A stretch of DNA of 64,000 nucleotides from Ichthyophis bannanicus (Eukaryota; Chordata; Amphibia; Gymnophiona; Ichthyophiidae): assembly GCA_033557465.1 (NCBI GenBank), contig CM066031.1:1443054163-1443118162 (forward strand), in the 5' to 3' direction. Every line of letters begins with the position of its first letter. Position 1 is the first letter of the stretch. Made by a program: the position numbers and the translations under genes. This document shows positions 63,061 through 64,000 of this stretch, piece by piece. The notes beneath the pieces were generated by a model. It saw only the letters and a list, made by a program, of their open reading frames with translations, searched no databases and was not told the DNA's origin.

Positions 63061-64000
63061 GCACAGTTACTTACCTGTAACAGGTGATCTCTAGGAACAG
63101 CAGGAATTAGTCCTCACTTATGGGTACGTCGGAACCGACGGAGCCTGCGCGGGAAAGCTCCCCAGCTTCCCAGAAAGGAAGCTTTTGGGGCCTCCCACAG
63201 CGCATGCACGCTGCCTTCCCGCCTTCCTGACCAACTCTCTTCAGTTCGAGTTTAAAGCTGAGACACTAGAGAGAGGAAAGGAAAGAGAGAGAGAGAGAGA
63301 GATACAACTCCTAGGGGAGGTGGGTGGGTTGTGAGGACTAATTCCTGCTGTTCCCAGAGATCACCTGTTACAGGTAAGTAACTGTGCTATCTCCAGGAAC
63401 AAGCAGGAATGAGTCCTCACTTATGGGGACTCCCTAGCTGAGATGCCGGGGAGATCCCCCTCCAAGGGTTCCTCATCTTCCTATGGATCTCAGGCATCCA
63501 TTAAGGGAAGGTGGGCAGGAGTTGCTTAAGAATGGAACAGGTGTCTGAGGACAGCCTGACCGAACAAGGCATCCCGGCGGGAGTCCTTGTCCAAGCAGTA
63601 ATGGGCTGTGAAGGTATGAACCGAGGCCCAGGTGGCTGCTCGACAGATCTGATCGATGGATACAGAATGAAGATGAGCCATAGATGTGGCCATGGCTCGC
63701 ACATTATGAGCTGTGACATGGCCTTCCAGAGAAAGGTTCGTACTCTGGTAAGCAAAAGAAATACACTGAGCAATCCAATTGGACAGTGTTCTTTTTGTGA
63801 CTGGAAGTCCTAAATGAGAAGGATCAAAAGCAACAAAAAGTTGAGAAGACTTTCGATGTTGCTGTGTCCTGTGGATGTAAAAGGCAAGGGCTCTTTTACA
63901 ATTTAAGGTATGTAAGTTCCTCTCTGCACTGGATGCATGAGGAGCTGGAAAAAAGACAGATAGATATACCTCTTGATTAAGATGAAAAGGCGAGACCACT
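63061..64000 (-). mobile_element. DIRS retrotransposon F, recombinase end, continues past the window
   Basis: The left terminus, 63061-63118 (GCACAGTTACTTACCTGTAA, CAGCAGGAATTAGTCCTCAC), is the reverse complement of 63331-63386. The following 63387-63430 (TATCTCCAGGAACAAGCAGG AATGAG, read as consecutive segments) is the complement of a right terminus of the DIRS A/D/E type. The loop has a (GA)n run at 63283-63302. The recombinase follows on the minus strand from 63526. RT, gag and the right end lie beyond base 64000. Confidence 0.9.
63526..63999 (-). CDS. DIRS F tyrosine recombinase, C-terminal part
   Basis: The open 157-codon frame runs to the window edge. It reads MVSPFHLNQEVYLSVFFPAP, then the catalytic region VTAHNVRAMATSMAHLHSVS (the HxxR box as HNVR) and ICRAATWASVHTFTAHYCLD with the likely catalytic tyrosine in AHYCLD. 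The first catalytic Arg would lie beyond the window. No stop interrupts it, so this copy may be comparatively young. The real start is outside the window. Confidence 0.85.
   Translation of the reverse strand: MVSPFHLNQEVYLSVFFPAPHASSAERNLHTLNCKRALAFYIHRTQQHRKSSQLFVAFDPSHLGLPVTKRTLSNWIAQCISFAYQSTNLSLEGHVTAHNVRAMATSMAHLHSVSIDQICRAATWASVHTFTAHYCLDKDSRRDALFGQAVLRHLFHS

Noticed and set aside
63283..63302. (GA)n run as a regulatory feature
   Set aside because: A short simple repeat in the DIRS F terminal loop; nothing links it to regulation.

Overview
This is a stretch of vertebrate nuclear DNA made almost entirely of transposable elements stacked inside one another. I find no host protein-coding gene, no CRISPR array and no bacterial operon logic. 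The mixture (CR1, L2-like and RTE/BovB-like LINEs, many DIRS tyrosine-recombinase retrotransposons, Penelope-like remnants, hAT, mariner and Tc1 DNA transposons, and a tRNA/BovB-tailed SINE) fits a large amphibian or non-avian reptile genome. A caecilian amphibian is my best guess from the CR1 3' ends and the DIRS load, but this is inference only.

Layout. 1-12.5 kb: a CR1 fragment and an RTE/BovB-like LINE, then an old L2-like LINE on the minus strand. That L2-like element was split in turn by a second L2-like 3' end (4.1-5.0 kb), a 302 bp hAT MITE (5964-6265) and a DIRS element (to about 12.3 kb). The DIRS was itself hit by a 2.45 kb hAT (6438-8886). 12.5-20.6 kb: a long CR1 with endonuclease and reverse transcriptase, a decayed DIRS carrying an L1-type ORF1-only insertion, a tRNA-Gly-like pseudogene, and a CR1 3' end interrupted by a second copy of the same hAT family. 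20.6-30.3 kb: a Penelope-like remnant, a near full-length L2-like LINE (about 22.07-27.23 kb) carrying an internally deleted mariner, and a CR1 of a second family (family B) split by an unclassified 1.35 kb insertion. 30.3-44.35 kb: three DIRS elements (B, C, D) end to end or nested, with gag, RT-RNase H and tyrosine recombinase recognisable. 44.35-49.2 kb: a SINE, a second Penelope-like remnant and a Tc1-like element with two nested insertions.

The most interesting part is 49.2-58.4 kb. It holds two divergent copies of a DNA transposon family I cannot place in a named superfamily. Copy 2 (55528-58366) sits inside a CR1 element, with CACAGGTACACTA inverted termini and an exact 3 bp TTG target duplication. 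Copy 1 (from 49203) has the matching 5' terminus and an uninterrupted 560-codon ORF. The protein has a Cys-rich N-terminus followed by what looks like an RNase H-fold DDE core. DIRS fragments fill 51.45-54.3 kb. From 55.2 to 61.1 kb one CR1 is split by both transposon copy 2 and a nearly intact family-B CR1. The window ends with decayed DIRS gag sequence and the terminus plus recombinase of another DIRS that runs off the edge.

How the parts relate: the elements act as time markers for one another. CR1 and L2 hosts are oldest, DIRS and hAT insertions are younger, and the new DNA transposon is younger than the CR1 it entered. The BovB-like LINE is the likely enzyme source for the SINE, whose 3' tail resembles the LINE's.
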